Assembly (NCBI GenBank): GCA_041392805.1 | Contig: JAWKLJ010000001.1 | Span: forward strand, 4,462,501 to 4,526,500 | Reading direction: 5' to 3' | DNA length: 64,000 bases | Origin: Saprospiraceae bacterium | GTDB taxonomy: Bacteria > Bacteroidota > Bacteroidia > Chitinophagales > Saprospiraceae | Part shown: positions 20,944 through 28,393 of the stretch, in pieces | Layout: each line of letters starts with the position of its first letter | Position numbering within the stretch: the stretch's first letter is position 1 | Program-made: the position numbers and the translations under genes | Notes under the pieces: generated by a model | The model's input: the letters and a program-made list of their open reading frames with translations, nothing else | The model's database searches: none | What the model was told of the DNA's origin: nothing

Positions 20944-21873
20944 ATGAGAAAATTACTACTAGCCATAGGTCTATTGTTGAACTTTAACCTCCTCGGGCAA
21001 CAATTAGCGGACCACAGCCCTTTTTTCGATGCAGGATTTCTCTGGAATCCGGCCATGACTGCTGCCTGGGATTTCTGGGAATTGGGGGTGAACTACCGGC
21101 AGCAATGGACCGGTTTTGAAGGGGCGCCTCGAACGGCCTCTGTTAGTGTTCAATATCCCTTTTTGGATGATAATATGAGTTTGGGTGGCTTTTTTATGAA
21201 TGACGAAGTAGAGCCATTGACGATGAATAATATTGGTCTTTCCTATGCCTACAAATTGGAATTAGGCCCCAGGAGTACCCACCAATTATCGATCGGGATG
21301 TCAGCTGTGCTGACGCAATTTTTTGTAGATGGCTTGGATTTGGTGGTCAATGATGAGGGGGATCCCCTGCTGCCAGATGGGGAAAACAGCAAAATTTCAC
21401 CAAATGTCAGCTTTGGTCTATTCTACACCTCTTACGCTGGCGATGAATTTAAAGAAAGCTTTGCCTTTGGTGGTTTGGCGTTCAACCAATTATTACCGAA
21501 TAATATTCGGCTGGATGAGTTTGGTAGCCAGGCCAATCTCAAGCGAGCTATGCATGGCAATGCCACTTTTGGCGCAAGAATTATCGAAGGTGATTTATTC
21601 GTCCAGCCTTCGCTTTGGGTGAATTATAGCATGGTCAATATTCTCAATGGGACTTTTGCCGTTTTGGTGGAAAAGGAAGACGCTTTTTGGGCGGGCATTA
21701 ATTTGTCTACTAATAAAACGGTAGGTATACAAGCAGGTATGATCGTCAATGACGAGTTTACGAAAGATGGTAGTTTGCGCATAGGCTTGATGAGTTCATT
21801 CAATATTGGTACTTTTGGAAAATTCAGGGGAATGGGGTATGAGGCCTATATTGCCTATCGATTTGAACCATAG
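20944..21873 (+). CDS. PorP/SprF family type IX secretion membrane protein
   Basis: This 309-residue outer-membrane beta-barrel protein has a signal peptide (about residues 1-19, ending near LGQQ). Family features include an N-terminal HSPFFDAGFLWNPAMTAAW segment, then NYRQQWTGFEGAPRTASVS, GGFFMNDEVEPL and alternating hydrophobic strands up to the C-terminal YIAYRFEP. SprF is required for SprB to reach the cell surface in gliding Bacteroidota, and PorP-like partners commonly sit beside type B T9SS substrates. Here it follows such a substrate by 34 nt, so the two probably form an operon. The upstream giant SprB-repeat protein is another possible client. Confidence 0.9.
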   Translation: MRKLLLAIGLLLNFNLLGQQLADHSPFFDAGFLWNPAMTAAWDFWELGVNYRQQWTGFEGAPRTASVSVQYPFLDDNMSLGGFFMNDEVEPLTMNNIGLSYAYKLELGPRSTHQLSIGMSAVLTQFFVDGLDLVVNDEGDPLLPDGENSKISPNVSFGLFYTSYAGDEFKESFAFGGLAFNQLLPNNIRLDEFGSQANLKRAMHGNATFGARIIEGDLFVQPSLWVNYSMVNILNGTFAVLVEKEDAFWAGINLSTNKTVGIQAGMIVNDEFTKDGSLRIGLMSSFNIGTFGKFRGMGYEAYIAYRFEP

Positions 21874-21881
21874 CTAACAAC

Positions 21882-22940
21882 ATGACGATTAATTCCTTTA
21901 CGAATAATCAGCATTTATTATTAAAATGTATCAGTGGTAGCAAAGCTTATGGCCTCAGCCATAAAGACTCGGATACCGATATTCGAGGTGTGTTTGTGCT
22001 GCCTAAGCCCCTCTTTTTTGGTCTCACTGAGCTTGAACAAGTCCAGGACGAAACCAATGATGAGGTTTATTATGAGCTCAAAAAATTCTTCCTCCTTTTA
22101 ACCCTTAACAATCCCAATATCCTGGAATTACTGAAGTGCCCTGCTCATTGCATCTTGTATCGTCACCCTTTAATGGAAAAAGTGGATGTCAAACTATTTC
22201 TTTCCAAAAGGTGCAAAAATACCTTTGCAGGCTATGCTGCTTCCCAAATAAAGAAAGCCCGGGGATTGAATAAAAAGATTGTGAACCCCATGGAAGAAGA
22301 ACGAAAATCGGTATTAGATTTTTGTCATGTCGTGGTGGATGGCGGTTCCTTAGCCGTCAAAGCCTATTTAGCGCAGAAAGGCCTTCAGCAGGAAAATTGT
22401 GGTTTGGTGAATATTTCCAATATGAAGGGGGTATATGCCCTGTATCATAGTACTCAGCATTCCTATGCAGGTATCATTCGAGGAGAAAATGCCAATGAAG
22501 TGGCCCTGAGTTCGGTGCCAAAAGGAGAAACACCTATAGCTGTTATGTATTTTAATGTCGAGGGATATTCGATTTATTGTAAAAACTATCGGCAGTATTG
22601 GGATTGGGTGAAACAACGGAATGAAACCCGTTATGAAGGCACCATGAAGCATGGCAAACAATATGATGCCAAAAACATGATGCACACCTTCCGATTGCTC
22701 CATATGGCGGAAGAAATTGCCAGAACTGGCACTTTTATGGTCGAGCGGACCACCGACAAAGCCTTTCTGTGGCAAATCCGGCAAGGCGACTTTGAGTATG
22801 AAGACCTAGTGGGAAGAGCCAAAGAAAAAGTTGCACAAATTGAGATTCTTTTTGACCGTTCGGATTTACCTCAAGCACCCGATGAAAGGAAAATAAATGA
22901 GTTGCTGATGGAGTTGCGATCATCCTTTTATACCTCATAG
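21882..22940 (+). CDS. RlaP-type predicted nucleotidyltransferase (RNA-ligase-associated, DNA polymerase beta superfamily)
   Basis: This 352-residue protein has the nucleotidyltransferase core GSKAYGLSHKDSDTDIRG at residues 19-36: the GS pair and two metal-binding aspartates (D31, D33). That form is typical of the RlaP family. Helical segments follow (KKFFLLLTLNNPNILELLKC; GYAASQIKKARGL), with a C-terminal helical region. RlaP proteins are known from bacterial RNA-repair gene sets, where they occur with an RNA ligase and a kinase/phosphatase; their exact reaction is not settled. Both partners lie downstream (23700 and 24386), though a convergent gene lies between. It starts 8 nt after the PorP/SprF stop and overlaps the convergent SRPBCC gene by 6 nt. 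Confidence 0.82.
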   Translation: MTINSFTNNQHLLLKCISGSKAYGLSHKDSDTDIRGVFVLPKPLFFGLTELEQVQDETNDEVYYELKKFFLLLTLNNPNILELLKCPAHCILYRHPLMEKVDVKLFLSKRCKNTFAGYAASQIKKARGLNKKIVNPMEEERKSVLDFCHVVVDGGSLAVKAYLAQKGLQQENCGLVNISNMKGVYALYHSTQHSYAGIIRGENANEVALSSVPKGETPIAVMYFNVEGYSIYCKNYRQYWDWVKQRNETRYEGTMKHGKQYDAKNMMHTFRLLHMAEEIARTGTFMVERTTDKAFLWQIRQGDFEYEDLVGRAKEKVAQIEILFDRSDLPQAPDERKINELLMELRSSFYTS

Positions 22941-23474
22941 CCAGCGAAAGGTGGGCTTGGGAGGGGCAGCGATGGCCGCTCTTTCTTCCGCGGTCTTTGC
23001 CCGTGACCGAAGCAACTCCAGTCGCAAGCTCTCCGCTCCTTTCCGCATGGCCCAATGGTGATTGGCTGAAAAAATAGGCTTTAAAATAAAAGAAAATAAT
23101 TTTAAAATAGGCTTATTCGCCTCGATCCTCCAATCGTAAGTGATCCGGCAAACGGAGCTGTTAGGCGCCTGTTCAAACGACCAAACACCCTTCCCTGATA
23201 AATCTCCAAAGGCCTCAATCTCAAAACCATGGGGAAAGTTTTTTCGGATTAAACGGGATTGCCATCTTAAGGTATAGGGGAGCCAACCTTTTGTGAATAA
23301 AGCGACTTCTCTTCCCACCCCATGTTCATCGTTTTCCTTGGTGGTTTTGACGTCCAGGTAAACAGCTGGCCACCATAGCGGCAAACGCTCAGCCTGCTCC
23401 AGGATTCGGTATACTTCCTCCGGTCGAGCCTCCACCTGCCAGTGGGTAATGAAGTGGTAAGTATTGTTTTTCAT
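22935..23474 (-). CDS. SRPBCC (START-like) family protein
   Basis: This protein of ~179 residues starts at the ATG at 23474; in-frame ATGs at 23483 and 23495 would lengthen it by 3-7 residues. It begins YHFITHWQVEARPEEVYRIL, the usual first strand and helix of polyketide cyclase/START-like folds, followed by PLWWPAVY, alternating strands and a long C-terminal helix (HHWAMRKGAESLRLELL) that would close the hydrophobic cavity. Ligand and role are unknown. It lies convergent to and overlapping the RlaP gene's 3' end, splitting the RNA-repair cassette. It may be a later insertion or an unrelated neighbour. Confidence 0.8.
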   Translation of the reverse strand: MKNNTYHFITHWQVEARPEEVYRILEQAERLPLWWPAVYLDVKTTKENDEHGVGREVALFTKGWLPYTLRWQSRLIRKNFPHGFEIEAFGDLSGKGVWSFEQAPNSSVCRITYDWRIEANKPILKLFSFILKPIFSANHHWAMRKGAESLRLELLRSRAKTAEERAAIAAPPKPTFRWL

Positions 23475-23699
23475 GTGTTGCATTTTGGTGTTCACTTACT
23501 ATACTCCCGGAGGAACTATTTCTATAAATTTAATGTATCTCCTGGTAAGAAAAAAAACAATATATAACTTATTAATTGCCATCTCATGTAATCCTTGCCT
23601 AAACGCTTGTCTAAGAATTGCTTTAGGAGATAGCCCTCATGGTAATTTTAGGCAAGCACTAAAATTGTTAGAATTATTATCCTCACTAAAAATAAGCTT

Positions 23700-24386
23700 A
23701 TGAGTTTGTCACAGAAATACGGGCGAACTTACCATTACCCCTTTTCGCCTGGCACTACCAGTGACGATCGGATTAATGCTCATTATTGGGATGACATGAT
23801 TCGATTAGAAAAAGTAGTGCATACAGAGAAATTAGATGGCGAGAACACCTGTCTTAATCAATATGGTGTATTTGCACGATCTCATGCGGCTCCTACCCAA
23901 CATCCCTGGGCCGCCTACCTGAAAGAAAAATGGCAATGGCTGAAGAATGATTTTGGTGATTTGGCTGTTTTTGGAGAGAATGTATATGCCATTCATTCTA
24001 TTCGTTATGAACAATTGGCGCATCATTTTTTCGTATTTGCAATTCGGGAACTTGACCGCTGGTTGAGTTGGGAAGAAGTTGCGTTTTATGCTGAGATGAT
24101 GGATTTTCCAACGGTGCCTGTATTGGAGGTGACCGAATTGACAAACCGAAGCGATTTCGAAGAAAATATTTTAAACCTTGTTCAACAAGCAAGTACCTTC
24201 CAATCAATAGATGTATACACCGGATCACCTTGTTGTATGGAAGGAATTGTAAGTAGAAATGTAAATGCCTTTTCAGTGGACGCCTTTCCTCAAAATGTCT
24301 TTAAATACGTACGAAAGGACCATGTTAAAACAGATGAACATTGGACACGTCACTGGCAAAGAGCACCTTTAAAATGGGAAAAATAA
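23700..24386 (+). CDS. RNA ligase family protein (ATP-dependent nucleotidyltransferase)
   Basis: This 228-residue protein has the covalent nucleotidyltransferase motifs of RNA ligases: motif I EKLDGENT with the AMP-accepting lysine at K44; FARSHAAPTQHPW (motif Ia/II region); VFGENVYAIHSI (motif III/IIIa, ~residues 80-95); MEGIVSRNV (motif IV); and FKYVRKDHV (motif V). It would seal 3'-OH and 5'-phosphate RNA ends. It is shorter than T4-type ligases because no separate C-terminal domain is visible. Its stop codon overlaps the start of the end-healing kinase (TAATG), implying translational coupling. A 205-nt AT-rich gap precedes it. Confidence 0.88.
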   Translation: MSLSQKYGRTYHYPFSPGTTSDDRINAHYWDDMIRLEKVVHTEKLDGENTCLNQYGVFARSHAAPTQHPWAAYLKEKWQWLKNDFGDLAVFGENVYAIHSIRYEQLAHHFFVFAIRELDRWLSWEEVAFYAEMMDFPTVPVLEVTELTNRSDFEENILNLVQQASTFQSIDVYTGSPCCMEGIVSRNVNAFSVDAFPQNVFKYVRKDHVKTDEHWTRHWQRAPLKWEK

Positions 24387-25492
24387 TGTGGCAGATAACA
24401 GATCATTTAAATTGGGAAGCCATGCGTGCTCGCTTTTCCTGGATAAGGGATATGGAAGGTGTTTTGCAGGACCCTATCTATCATGCAGAAGGAGATGTTG
24501 CCATCCATACCCAAATGGTACTAGAAGCATTGCTGGCCTTAGAGGCCTTCCAGGTATTGGATACGCAGGAGCAACAGGTTCTGATAGCCGCTGCCTTGTT
24601 ACATGATGTAGAGAAGCGGTCGACTACCCAGGTAGATAAAGATGGCCGGATATCTTCGCCGGGGCATGCAAAAAAAGGCGAATACACAGCCCGGCAAATC
24701 TTGTTTCAGGATATAGTAACGCCCTTCCATTTGCGTGAGCAAGTGGCCAAGTTGGTGCGGTACCATGGTTTACCACTGTGGGTATTCGAAAAACGAGACC
24801 CTTTGCAGTTTTTGCTCAAAGCAAGTGTAGAAGTAGACACACGTCTGTTGGCTATATTAGCACGGGCTGATGTATTGGGTCGCGTTTGCGATGATCAGGC
24901 TGATCTCTTATATAGCCTTGATATTTTTGAGGAATATTGTAAAGAGCAGCAGTGTTTTGGTCAAGCTTATCCCTTTCCTTCTGCATTGTCGCGCTTTACC
25001 TATTTTCAGCAAGAGGGTGGGGGCAGTCCATTGTATGCACCCTATGAGGATACCTGGGAAGAGGTGATTTTATTAGCAGGTCTTCCGGGGATGGGGAAAG
25101 ACACCTATACCGCCAAACACTTTCCTGGCTGGCCTGTTGTGTCACTGGACCATTTGAGGCGGAAGTTTAACATAACACCAAGGGATCAAAAGGGGAATGG
25201 TCAAATGATCCAGTTGGCATTGGAAGAAGCGCGAGGCTATCTGCGAAGGCAGCAGCCATTTGTCTGGAATGCTACGAATATCACCCGAAACAACCGAAGC
25301 CGATTGATCAGTCTCTTTTCTTCTTATAAGGCTAAAGTCCGAATCGTTTACATCGAAGCACCTTTTGCCACCTGGCAAAAACAGAATTTGCAGAGAGATT
25401 ATGCGGTGCCTCTATTGGTGATGGATAAGATGTTGAAAAAATTGGAGATCCCCTCCTTAGCGGAAGCGCATGAAGTGACCATAGTACTGTAG
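24386..25492 (+). CDS. HD-Pnk: fused HD phosphoesterase and 5'-OH polynucleotide kinase
   Basis: This protein has 368 residues when started at the ATG inside the TAATG overlap with the ligase stop; an ATG at 24374 is the alternative. The N-terminal HD domain (~25-190) has H33, H41 and the paired H73-D74 (ALLHDVEKRS), plus SPGHAKKGEYTARQ. The C-terminal kinase (~225-368) has a P-loop, AGLPGMGKDTYT, and VVSLDHLRRKF (the acidic/Arg substrate site), then NATNITRNNRSRL. The closest characterised design known to me is HD-Pnk of Runella, whose HD part removes 2',3'-phosphates and whose kinase phosphorylates 5'-OH ends. It would heal broken RNA ends before sealing by the adjoining ligase. The P-loop has GKD where most kinases have GKS/T. 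Confidence 0.88.
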   Translation: MWQITDHLNWEAMRARFSWIRDMEGVLQDPIYHAEGDVAIHTQMVLEALLALEAFQVLDTQEQQVLIAAALLHDVEKRSTTQVDKDGRISSPGHAKKGEYTARQILFQDIVTPFHLREQVAKLVRYHGLPLWVFEKRDPLQFLLKASVEVDTRLLAILARADVLGRVCDDQADLLYSLDIFEEYCKEQQCFGQAYPFPSALSRFTYFQQEGGGSPLYAPYEDTWEEVILLAGLPGMGKDTYTAKHFPGWPVVSLDHLRRKFNITPRDQKGNGQMIQLALEEARGYLRRQQPFVWNATNITRNNRSRLISLFSSYKAKVRIVYIEAPFATWQKQNLQRDYAVPLLVMDKMLKKLEIPSLAEAHEVTIVL

Positions 25493-25520
25493 CGTGGGCC
25501 GTGTCAGCAGGCAATCAAAG

Positions 25521-25606
25521 GGTGATTAAGCGTTGTTCTCCTTTGTTTAATCACCCCTTGACGGCTTGACGCGGTGTTCTCCTCTGTTTAATCAACCCCT
25601 GACTGC
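25521..25606. repeat. Two tandem ~40-bp GC-rich repeats between genes
   Basis: Two similar units, each with G.TGTTCTCCT.TGTTTAATCA.CCC.TGAC, lie at ~25530-25572 and ~25573-25606. The first also pairs with GGTGATTAA at 25521-25529 to make a hairpin. Function unknown; it separates the RNA-repair genes from the phosphatase gene. Confidence 0.6.
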
Positions 25607-25657
25607 TAACGCAGCGCTTCCGCGAGCTATTAACTTTAATGAAAAAAAAATAAACAA

Positions 25658-26290
25658 ATGAAACCTTCGAAGATTATTTTAATTTGTCACGGAGAATCGA
25701 CAGGAAACATTGATAGGCAAGTATATGCAGAAATTCCAGATTATAAATTACCACTAACAGAAAGAGGAAAAGAACAGGCATTGGATTGTGGAAAACGGTT
25801 GAAAGAAATCACCAAAGAGGAAACCTGTTTTTTTTATGTATCTCCATTTTGGAGAACTAGAGAAACCTTTCAACAAATAAGAACTTCCTTTAAAGATGAA
25901 TTGATAGACTTTCGAGAAGAACCCCGAATCAGAGAACAAGAATGGGGGCACTTAAGAAGTGTAGAAGAAAGCAAACGTGTTGATATTGAACGCGATAATT
26001 ATGGAACTTTCTATTACAGAATTCCGGATGGAGAGTCAGCAGCAGATGTTTATGATAGGGTGAGTGATTTTTTTGGAACGCTTCAAAGAGACTTTGAAAA
26101 GAAAGAATTTCCAGAAAATTGTATCATCGTTTCTCATGGGATGACCATTCGGTTATTTTTAATGAAATGGTTTCATTGGACCGTTGAGGAGTTTGAAGCC
26201 ATTCGAAATCCGAAAAATTGTGCTATAATAGTTTTAGAAAAAACAATAAACAATAAATATAAATTGACTACTGATATTGAAAGACGATGA
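25658..26290 (+). CDS. Histidine phosphatase (phosphoglycerate mutase-like) family protein with CHG in place of RHG
   Basis: This 210-residue protein has the family's overall layout: IILICHGESTGNID at residues 6-19 with the catalytic His11, ALDCGKRLKEI, the second-half ISxG-like REQEWGHLR, and the late SHGMTIRLFL. The known motif is RHG, whose arginine helps bind the phosphate; here it is Cys10 (TGT), one transition away from CGT. Either the substrate or the activity is changed. It uses A-rich codons compared with its flanks. It follows the RNA-repair cassette by 165 nt on the same strand, but a functional link is only possible. Confidence 0.82.
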   Translation: MKPSKIILICHGESTGNIDRQVYAEIPDYKLPLTERGKEQALDCGKRLKEITKEETCFFYVSPFWRTRETFQQIRTSFKDELIDFREEPRIREQEWGHLRSVEESKRVDIERDNYGTFYYRIPDGESAADVYDRVSDFFGTLQRDFEKKEFPENCIIVSHGMTIRLFLMKWFHWTVEEFEAIRNPKNCAIIVLEKTINNKYKLTTDIERR

Positions 26291-26337
26291 GCATTTTCAT
26301 CCAGGGAATCTTTGCAGAAATTTTGGGTCTACTACTT

Positions 26338-27060
26338 TTACTCAATTTTGGGTAAATAAAGCACCATCCCTTCAATGCCGTTGGCGCCATCCAGGTGGGC
26401 GACCAGCCTGCGATCTGGGGTAGTGACATGCAGGTGTATCTTTGACCCCATGTGGGTAAAAAGCCCTGGTTGTTGCGAATAAAACCCTAGGATTTCGGTA
26501 GGCGTATCCTTCCAACCGCTTTTCATACCGGCTTGTTGGTGTTTTTCGTGGGTATGAACAGGATCATTTACATCCCAATCAATGACATGCCAATTGATAA
26601 CTTTGGGTTGCCCAATTAGCAGAAAGGGGAAAGGGGCATCCGTGTTGATACCTGCTTTGGCCGCACTTTCTTCCAGAAAGGGTTCCAACTGCACTAAATC
26701 CGAAATGGTGGGTGGCAAAACGAGGGAATCCCATCGCGCCACCTCGCTATACACCAATAAGGCCGCTTTTTTCCGAAACCCATTGTAGGTCGCCAAACCA
26801 CTACCCGCCACGGTGGTTAAATACGCTTTACTTCCCCAAATCAATATTTCGCCTTTCAGGTTTTCGGCAGGGCCTAAACCGAAGAGGTTGGGCCGATTGA
26901 CTAAGCTATCGAGGTCCAGTTTGGCGCTGATATCGCCCTCCTGCATGATTTTGTGCAGGGCACCCGCATGGTATACCGGAATAGAAGACTCCTGTGTTTT
27001 GTCTGATTGACAAGCACCTAGCAAAAAGGGGAGAAATAGGAATAGATAAATTGGTTTCAT
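26338..27060 (-). CDS. Acetolactate decarboxylase-like lipoprotein
   Basis: This 240-residue protein has a lipoprotein signal (FLPFLLGAC, Cys17). The mature part resembles alpha-acetolactate decarboxylase: NLFGLGPAENLKGEILIWG matches the glycine-rich N-terminal segment with its glutamate, and the C-terminal part has HLH followed ~13 residues later by AHLDG, matching the zinc-binding histidines of the family. The usual enzyme is cytoplasmic and makes acetoin. A lipid-anchored form points to the periplasm or outer membrane, where the substrate is not obvious. It is the last gene of the minus-strand Sus-like cluster, 3 nt after the sialidase-like gene. Confidence 0.65.
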   Translation of the reverse strand: MKPIYLFLFLPFLLGACQSDKTQESSIPVYHAGALHKIMQEGDISAKLDLDSLVNRPNLFGLGPAENLKGEILIWGSKAYLTTVAGSGLATYNGFRKKAALLVYSEVARWDSLVLPPTISDLVQLEPFLEESAAKAGINTDAPFPFLLIGQPKVINWHVIDWDVNDPVHTHEKHQQAGMKSGWKDTPTEILGFYSQQPGLFTHMGSKIHLHVTTPDRRLVAHLDGANGIEGMVLYLPKIE

Positions 27061-27063
27061 ACT

Positions 27064-28344
27064 TTATGGAAGGGTTATTTTGGCTGTTTTTACGACAGTA
27101 GCGGAGAGGCTATCTACGGCTGTCCAGGCCAGATAAAGAGATTCCTTGGCATATGCCAATATCGGAAAGCCGCTATTGCGCGATGGATCTGTTTTTATCA
27201 CCGTTTGAGCTGGCCCCAGGGCACCTGTGGGCGTATAATACTGTAGTTTTATCGAGGCTTCCTCTTTTTCTTCTGCTTGGCTTAACCAACTGACAATGGC
27301 TTTGCCAGGACCGACCCAAACGATATCTACTCTTCCCAATGGGGAGGCATCTGGGATGATAAATGGCGTGCCAAAGTGGGCACCAGCATCACTGGAAAAG
27401 GCGACTTTAACGCTAGCCTGCTCATTCGCTCCCGTAAACCAAGCGATGACTACTTCATCTGCCTGTGCTGCCAGGGCCGGACCGTTTACTGGGCAGCCAG
27501 CGATTTTCCAGTTGTCGGGAAAAATAATAGCCGGGGCAGTCCATTGTCCATCTACCTGACGAACGATGCCTATGTCTCGAATCTCTTCCTGGCTTCTGTC
27601 ACGATAAGCCACAATAGGCCCCTTGCTGGTCAGCGCGGCCGCCGTTTGACAGCAATCGCACACCCGGAAATCCAGTTCTGCTTCTTCGGATAATTGGCCC
27701 TTCGCATCAAAGGTGGCCGCTCTGACGGTCATGGCGCCACCTTGCGCTTCTCCCTCAGGGTGGGTAGGGTTATTTTCTTTTGTTTTGGTAAAACGACCAT
27801 CTAGCCAAGTGGCGAATAGCTGGTTATTGGGCAAGGCTAGCATGGAGACAAAGCCATGTTCAGCGGCAATGCTGTCTCGATGAGGGATAAAGGCTTCTGA
27901 CCAAGTATTGCCATTGTCCAGCGATTGGCTGATTCGAACGTCATAATCATAAGTACCTGCTGCCCTTTTCTGCAGCCAATGCGCCGCCAGGGTTTTGCCA
28001 TCTTGAGAACTGGCGAATGTAGGAAAATCTGCCCAATTGACAAACCAATCATTGCCGCTTGCTATTTCTTTGGGCGTTACCCATTGGTCTGCTTCTAAAT
28101 GGCTGAATAACAAAGCATCGGTACTGTCATTTAGGTATTCCACCCAAGAGAGGTAGAGTTGCCCTTGTGCGCTGCGATGAAAATTGGGTTGGGCGCCCTC
28201 CTTTGAAGGTGTGGGTAATGCTTGCAGCGAAAAGGTTAGGTTTTCTCCTTTTTTATCCTGCTGACAAGCTATTAGCAATAGCCCGGCTAGGAGAAAGGCA
28301 TAAGTGGCAATAGGGCAAGATGTTGCTTTTTTTGTGGTATTCAT
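27064..28344 (-). CDS. Sialidase-like (BNR/Asp-box) lipoprotein
   Basis: This 426-residue protein has a lipoprotein signal peptide ending LLLIAC. The mature protein has beta-propeller features: an Asp-box, SLDNGNTWSEAF, in one blade, further blade-like segments such as LFSHLEADQWVTPKEIA and SDAGAHFGTPFII, and repeated W-x-D-G patterns (ATWLDGRFT). A paired-cysteine stretch, DFRVCDCCQTAAAL, sits mid-protein. Without clear catalytic Arg-triad and Tyr/Glu positions, enzyme activity is uncertain. It belongs to the minus-strand cluster between the FG-GAP lipoprotein (49-nt gap) and the acetolactate-decarboxylase-like gene. Confidence 0.72.
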   Translation of the reverse strand: MNTTKKATSCPIATYAFLLAGLLLIACQQDKKGENLTFSLQALPTPSKEGAQPNFHRSAQGQLYLSWVEYLNDSTDALLFSHLEADQWVTPKEIASGNDWFVNWADFPTFASSQDGKTLAAHWLQKRAAGTYDYDVRISQSLDNGNTWSEAFIPHRDSIAAEHGFVSMLALPNNQLFATWLDGRFTKTKENNPTHPEGEAQGGAMTVRAATFDAKGQLSEEAELDFRVCDCCQTAAALTSKGPIVAYRDRSQEEIRDIGIVRQVDGQWTAPAIIFPDNWKIAGCPVNGPALAAQADEVVIAWFTGANEQASVKVAFSSDAGAHFGTPFIIPDASPLGRVDIVWVGPGKAIVSWLSQAEEKEEASIKLQYYTPTGALGPAQTVIKTDPSRNSGFPILAYAKESLYLAWTAVDSLSATVVKTAKITLP

Positions 28345-28393
28345 GCAGTTTGAGTGCTTTTATATAGCTGTTTTTTTGCTTCAAAGGTCTTCC

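Noticed and set aside
23464..23703. 79-residue plus-strand frame upstream of the RNA ligase
   Set aside because: It begins opposite the SRPBCC start, has no recognisable domain and reads through AT-rich spacer; the ligase has its own better start.
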